From positions 6,395 to 17,552 of the forward strand of contig CAUDNR010001242.1 of assembly GCA_958430865.1 (NCBI GenBank): a stretch of DNA of 11,158 bases, given 5' to 3'. The notes beneath the pieces are model-generated. The model was not told the DNA's origin and searched no databases. It was given only the letters and a program-made list of their open reading frames with translations. Each line of letters opens with the position of its first letter. Position 1 is the first letter of the stretch. The translations under genes and the position numbers were made by a program. This document shows positions 7,317-11,158 of the stretch, one piece after another. This DNA comes from Entrophospora sp. SA101. Lineage: Eukaryota > Glomeromycota > Glomeromycetes > Entrophosporales > Entrophosporaceae.

Positions 7317-8141
7317 GTCTTTTATGAAAATATCAATCAAGTTCGAAAAGTTTTTCTGCCTAACTTTAACCAAGTATTCCAATTTATCATAATTAAATAC
7401 GTTCCCTATTAAATACATGCTCATATTTATTACAATTCTGATATTGCAAATATTGCGTAGGGTTTGTGGTAGGTTTCTCACGGATTCAATGTTTATTATT
7501 CTTATTTTTTTCTTACTAATATGTAAAGTTAAATTTACCTCGTGTGATCATATGTCGTGAAAAATATGTATCAATGATTTCAACCCAGATTATTCTGTCA
7601 ACTTTGTCCATTGATAATGGAATATACGGAGGAGCTTTACAACTAGAAAGTACTGATTAATAGCAAGTAGTATTTATCCGGAAATAGAGAAAAGCTAACA
7701 CACGAGACTTGCAAAATTAAAAAATCAAAATAATTTCAATGATTTGATTATTCAAAATATTCTTTCGTATGTAGAAAGTACGAGCATATTAATGTGTGGA
7801 GATAGATTTTGAATATTATTAATAATAAATTGCCCTTCACTTTATACTTCACAATAAAAACACTTATTTCGATGAAAAAAATTTCCATTACATGGTCTCT
7901 ATTTTTAAAGTGTATATATAATAATTTTGAATTTTCAAAAATGCAAATTCTCGGCCAATTTTTTGTTTAAGAAAGCTAGCCGATAAGTTTAAAGATCAAG
8001 TCATGGAAAACAAACATATTGGTAAACTTTTTAAATGATATAAAATTTTTGTTATTTTAGTATTTTTGAAGCTGACCAATTGTTATTTGAACAAATTGAA
8101 GTGGTAATATTATTAAAAAATTTGGTTAGATGGAATAATTA
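7317..8141. other. Gene-poor region with ambiguous coding debris
   Basis: Short protein-like stretches occur in several plus-strand frames, for example 28 codons from ATG 7574 (ending before TAA TAG at 7658-7663) and another at about 7663-7800 with one stop. A minus-strand frame is open from about 7549 to 7287, but its only start within the frame is GTG, and the plus strand opposite it also looks partly coding with three stops. These may be further remains of the decayed gene or its neighbour. No intact gene is supportable. Confidence 0.4.
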
Positions 8142-8330
8142 TACAGTACCTTAGTATTAGCAAAAGTTTCGGTCACCCTAAATACCATCATTTACGCAAA
8201 AACGTACATAATAACTGTACAAAAAATTATGCCAACTTGTGGCATATGTTCTGGAGGTACTGCATATAAAGTTTCATATTTCTAAATTTCCAGAATATTT
8301 GTATATAAAATTTCATTAGACTAACAATTA
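8142..8330 (+). mobile_element. Possible end of a Tc1/mariner-like element
   Basis: Starting at a TA (8142-8143), the sequence CAGTACCTTAGTATTAGCAA, then AAGTTTCGGTCACCC, resembles the terminal inverted repeats of Tc1-like transposons, which begin CAGT and insert at TA. The following stretch to about 8330 is less AT-rich than its surroundings. No opposite end or transposase was found, so it would be a truncated remnant. Confidence 0.35.
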
Positions 8331-8894
8331 TAAATAAAAAAATTTTTAATATGGAATTTTAATAATTGTTCTAAAGCCTAGTTATTCATACTAATTAATT
8401 TTCCTGATATTGCTCTTGATCCATCATTAGAGCATGTTTTCTTGTTTGTTGCTTCTTCTTGATTGTGGTCTTTTGTTTCTTTTGTTTGACAATGATGATG
8501 ACTTTTTTGAGTTTTTTTTTCGTTACCAATTATTTGCTGCTCAAACCATCCTTTCTTCTCTGAAGTCCATTTGGGCATGCAATTGGAAATTCAGAAAATA
8601 TTCGTCGACCTTTTTTTCTAGAGGTTAAAAATTTTAAAGGATTTCAAAAGTGCTATTTCCAGCCCTAATTAATTTTTGGGGGCGAATTTAATTGATGACA
8701 ATAATAATAATAAATAATAAAAATAATTTTTGAGGATAAGATTGAATAGTGAGGGTATTTACTAGCGAATAGTTTTGGGTATGATTGGATTGTTATCAAC
8801 TAACAATTATTTAGATTTCTGTCTTTTATTTTTTACAATTACATTATCAACATTTCTTCTACATAACTATGTTGCTTTATATAAGCTTCGACTT
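8331..8894. other. Gene-free region with weak ORFs
   Basis: A minus-strand ORF from ATG 8576-8578 to 8378 (66 codons, rich in K, E, H and Q) and an opposing plus-strand ORF (8434-8628) overlap here. Both come from a purine/pyrimidine-skewed stretch (about 8430-8560), and neither resembles a known family. An AAT microsatellite (8700-8726) follows. The minus ORF might be a fragment of the same former gene as 8895-9035, which I could not establish. Confidence 0.35.
8700..8726. repeat. AAT/ATA-type microsatellite
   Basis: Short run of ATA trinucleotides with interruptions, seen directly. No role is implied. Confidence 0.8.
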
Positions 8895-9035
8895 TTATTT
8901 CTTTTTTGATATATTGTTTAAATTGCAATTATCATTATTTGTTTTAACATCATCTTTGGTCTCCTCATCATTATTCCCATCTTCTAAATTACAATCTTCA
9001 TTTTCTAAGTAATGATTGACTCTGTTTTCAAGAAA
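8895..9035 (-). pseudogene. Acidic C-terminal coding fragment cut by the duplication boundary
   Basis: The minus strand reads 46 codons without an ATG, starting FLENRVNHYLENEDCNLEDG and continuing with an acidic, Asn-rich stretch that ends ISKKK and TAA (8895-8897). Composition and frame look like the C-terminus of a real protein. Upstream the frame meets TAG at 9036-9038, almost exactly where the duplicated block begins (about 9030). The simplest reading is that the 5' part of a gene was replaced when the duplication landed here. The family is not recognised. Confidence 0.45.
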
Positions 9036-9098
9036 CTACCTTTATTCAGTACTTTCGTCACATTAATGACTAAAGTCAAAAGTTTCATTAGTACCGGT

Positions 9099-9214
9099 TA
9101 GTGTTGGTTGCCAAAACTATTTTGAGAGACGAAAGTCAAAACTAAATCAAAAGTCAAAACTAGTTTTGACTTTTGTACAGTTGCATAACCCTCTAGTTTT
9201 GGAAACCAACACTA
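9099..9214. mobile_element. 116-bp MITE with TA-flanked inverted repeats
   Basis: The 21-base terminal repeats (9099-9119 and 9194-9214) match at 20 of 21 positions when one is inverted, starting TAGTGTTGGTT. The outermost TA at each end could be a target duplication, giving element ends of GTGTTGG, which would fit a Tc1/mariner-type or other TA-inserting family. The interior holds a perfect 28-base palindrome (9148-9175), each half being CAAAAGTCAAAACT or its complement. There is no coding capacity. Confidence 0.7.
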
Positions 9215-10108
9215 GTATTAATATTACGTAAAATAATAGAATACATTAAAAGATTAACAAATACAAACAAGATAATAATGTTTAAAAAATTTATTTTAAT
9301 TGAAAAACAGCTTCAATCATCAAAATTTAGTGATAATTCCTCTACGTGACAATATTGACTACTCATGTGTGTTTCTAAAGACAATTCGAACGCGTTTTTA
9401 TTTTTTTCATTTTATGAGTTGTAATAATAAAGAAGAATTATTAATAAGGATTATTTTGATTGTTAATTTGTAGAAAGTAGAAAGAAAATACATGGACAAT
9501 TTGATTAAGATGAAACTATGAAATTTTTAAAAAACTTCCATGAATAAAAAAAAATTACTATCTTTGATCGATTTACTGTATATTGTGATTAAAATTTAGT
9601 AATAATAATGAAAGTAGAAGTAATTTGGATAGGAAAAAAAGTACTAGTTTCGAATTAAGTTAATTAGAAAAGTGAAACTTTAAATTAAAATTTAATAATA
9701 ATTTTTCTTCAATTATGATAGACTTTTAAGATGAAAAAAGCTTATAGTCACTAGAGTTTCGGCAAATAAATTTTTTATGACGATTATTTAGAAATAAAAG
9801 TTAATTATTGAATGAATGATTTTTTTAAACAGTCACAGAATACTTAACGTTTGATATTTTTTTGATATTCATCATTTCAAATATTCCGATAATCAAAGTC
9901 ATCGCATTTTTTTCTATTAGTTTACTCTAGTATATTCTTTAATTGTCACAATTTTATAAGAGACTTCCATTTAATAACAGCATCCATTTTTTTAGAATAG
10001 TTTGGCTTTCAGAATTCATCGCGCTAAAAAGTAAGTATTTAGATATTGTCGTTTTAGCTTTAGATCCTGAGCTGGCAAATAAGATATTATTATAAAAATT
10101 ATAATATT

Positions 10109-10114
10109 TTTATT
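10109..10114 (-). terminator. AATAAA behind gene 3
   Basis: Minus-strand AATAAA at the position equivalent to 1501-1506 behind gene 1, again next to an A/T-rich hairpin-like stretch. It was inherited with the duplication. Confidence 0.35.
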
Positions 10115-10232
10115 TATGATATTAATAAATGTAAACTAATAACAAAAAGAAAGGTACATGAAATAAAATAAATACAAGTTAAAAGTAAATATTTAAAAAA
10201 AAACTACATAATTCAATTTTTTTATTTATCTC

Positions 10233-11054
10233 TCAAACTGTAGTAGGGCCTTCTCTAGTTTGTAGTTGTTGGCCACCCACAACTGAATTTCTCTTTGCCT
10301 TTTCTTCTGCCTTTTTCTCTGCAGCATTAATCACGATTCCTCCTAGTACAAATGATGTAGCATCCGTGGTCAAATAAACTTTTGTCCAGATAGGATCAAG
10401 ATTTAATAACAGCATTTCAATTACATCACCGGCAAATAAAATTAACAATAGCGACTGATAGAACTGCCCCTTTACAATGTTTTTTACTATTTGTTTTCCA
10501 CTTGTTTGTTTTCTTCCCGATGTTTCACTATTAACAATAACGTAAATGCATTTTGTAGTGGCACAAAGAGCCATTATTAAAGTCGGTATAACAATGAATA
10601 AGTATCTGTTAGATTCATAGTAGCCGCGAGAAGCATATATCCCCAAAAATATAAATTGTGATATATCAAGGAAAAAGACTTGAACAAGGCTTATATAGAA
10701 CCCCGCTTTAGGATATCTGATCCAAAAGTTATGCACTCTATCACCCAAACGCCCCTTGTCTTCATTGATGATGTAAATTGATAGATGGATTGTAATACTT
10801 GTGTATATGATGGCAACAAACCCCACTGATAATATTACGATGACATAGACGACGAATAAATGGTCGTCAGTATCGTGGTATTTTTTAATACAAAACCAGG
10901 TAAAAAAGCCGGCTTTTAAGAAAATAAAACTAAAAGCGAGAATTGTTTACAACCCCATTTCTGTAGCAACAATCTCTGACTCTTTGATACTGAAATGAGC
11001 GAGAAGCAAAAGAGCGATCGATGTCGTGTAATTGAAAATGACATCAGTCTTGTC
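10233..11054 (-). pseudogene. Gene 3: truncated seven-segment membrane protein paralog
   Basis: Closest to gene 1: over the conserved C-terminal block only 5 of 52 residues differ. The frame is continuous from 11054 to the TGA at 10233-10235 except for one TAA at 10947-10949, at the place of gene 1 Tyr75 (TAC), between the first and second hydrophobic segments. The first 38-39 residues, including the signal segment, and the start codon are missing: similarity to gene 1 ends abruptly at 11054, where transposon-like sequence begins. The open stretch after the stop starts with no ATG near its beginning (the codon at 10824-10826 is GTG, an internal Val). The 5th-6th segment loop is shorter than in gene 1, and the tail has a different end (GGQQLQTREGPTTV). 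It is unlikely to make a functional protein. Confidence 0.85.
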
Positions 11055-11158
11055 CAGGGCTGATAGTACTTTAAAAATCTGGATTTTCCTTTAAAAATTT
11101 TTAACTTACGGAAAAAAAAAGAGTTGCTGGATATTTTCCTTTTTATTTTTTTTGTACA
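11055..11158 (+). mobile_element. Putative hAT transposon end interrupting gene 3
   Basis: Sequence unrelated to genes 1 and 2 begins exactly at 11055 with CAGGGCTGATAGTAC, matching the CAGGG-type start of many hAT terminal repeats. Two related motifs follow, GGATTTTCCTTT (about 11082) and GGATATTTTCCTTTT (about 11128), as often seen in subterminal regions. The preceding eight bases GTCTTGTC (11047-11054) would be one target-site duplication; the other end is outside the window. Confidence 0.55.

Larger units (their letters stand above)
9030..10232. repeat. Segmental duplication, copy B (3' flank of gene 3)
   Basis: Counterpart of 293-1620 in the same orientation, leading directly into gene 3. 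It lacks the 165-bp segment of copy A, carries a better preserved MITE (9099-9214), and has a short insertion near 9515-9550. Its left boundary falls at about 9030. Confidence 0.9.

Noticed and set aside
7287..7549. Minus-strand open frame of about 88 codons
   Set aside because: It has only a GTG start, no ATG within the frame and no recognisable family. The opposite strand looks equally coding-like, so it is probably chance or antisense to debris.
8378..8628. Opposing ORFs on both strands (66 and 64 codons)
   Set aside because: They overlap in a purine/pyrimidine-skewed stretch that naturally lacks stops. Neither has a recognisable domain.
10233..10826. Gene 3 as a complete 197-residue protein starting at 10826
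   Set aside because: The codon at 10824-10826 is GTG and corresponds to an internal Val of gene 1. Homology continues upstream to 11054 through one stop codon.

Overview
The window looks like nuclear DNA from a very AT-rich eukaryote. There are no bacterial-style operons or ribosome binding sites. Intergenic stretches are 2-4 kb, start codons have strong eukaryotic context (A at -3, G at +4), AATAAA signals are present, and small non-autonomous transposons and decayed genes are common. Base composition, tandem lineage-specific membrane-protein paralogs and abundant transposon debris resemble arbuscular mycorrhizal fungi (Glomeromycotina, e.g. Rhizophagus). That is an inference, not a proof. 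All glutamines checked in the intact genes use CAA/CAG, so a ciliate-type code is unlikely.

The backbone is a tandem array of three paralogous genes, all on the minus strand. Gene 1 (1621-2550) and gene 2 (4798-5745) are intact single-exon genes of 309 and 315 residues. Gene 3 (10233-11054) is a broken copy with one in-frame TAA, and its 5' end is cut off by what looks like the end of a hAT transposon. Each intact protein has an N-terminal signal-peptide-like segment followed by seven hydrophobic segments, a lysine/glutamate-rich loop between the fifth and sixth, and a basic or charged tail. This layout is receptor-like, but I recognise no known family.

The flanks are duplicated too. The 3' flank of gene 1 (about 293-1620) matches the 3' flank of gene 3 (about 9030-10232), and a shorter part of it is found behind gene 2. 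The distal 5' flank of gene 1 (about 3215-3650) matches that of gene 2 (about 5945-6355). These pairs date insertions: a 113-bp hAT-type MITE with perfect 8-bp target duplications sits in gene 1's distal flank (3421-3533) and is absent from gene 2's copy. A second, TA-flanked MITE (9099-9214) is well preserved only in the gene 3 flank.

Between genes 2 and 3 lies unrelated debris. It includes a plus-strand decayed gene (about 6500-7267) whose internal stops are all one C-to-T change from Gln or Arg codons, a possible Tc1/mariner end (about 8142-8330), and a minus-strand acidic C-terminal coding fragment (8895-9035) that stops at the duplication boundary. The remaining intergenic DNA is low-complexity A/T sequence with short trinucleotide repeats.
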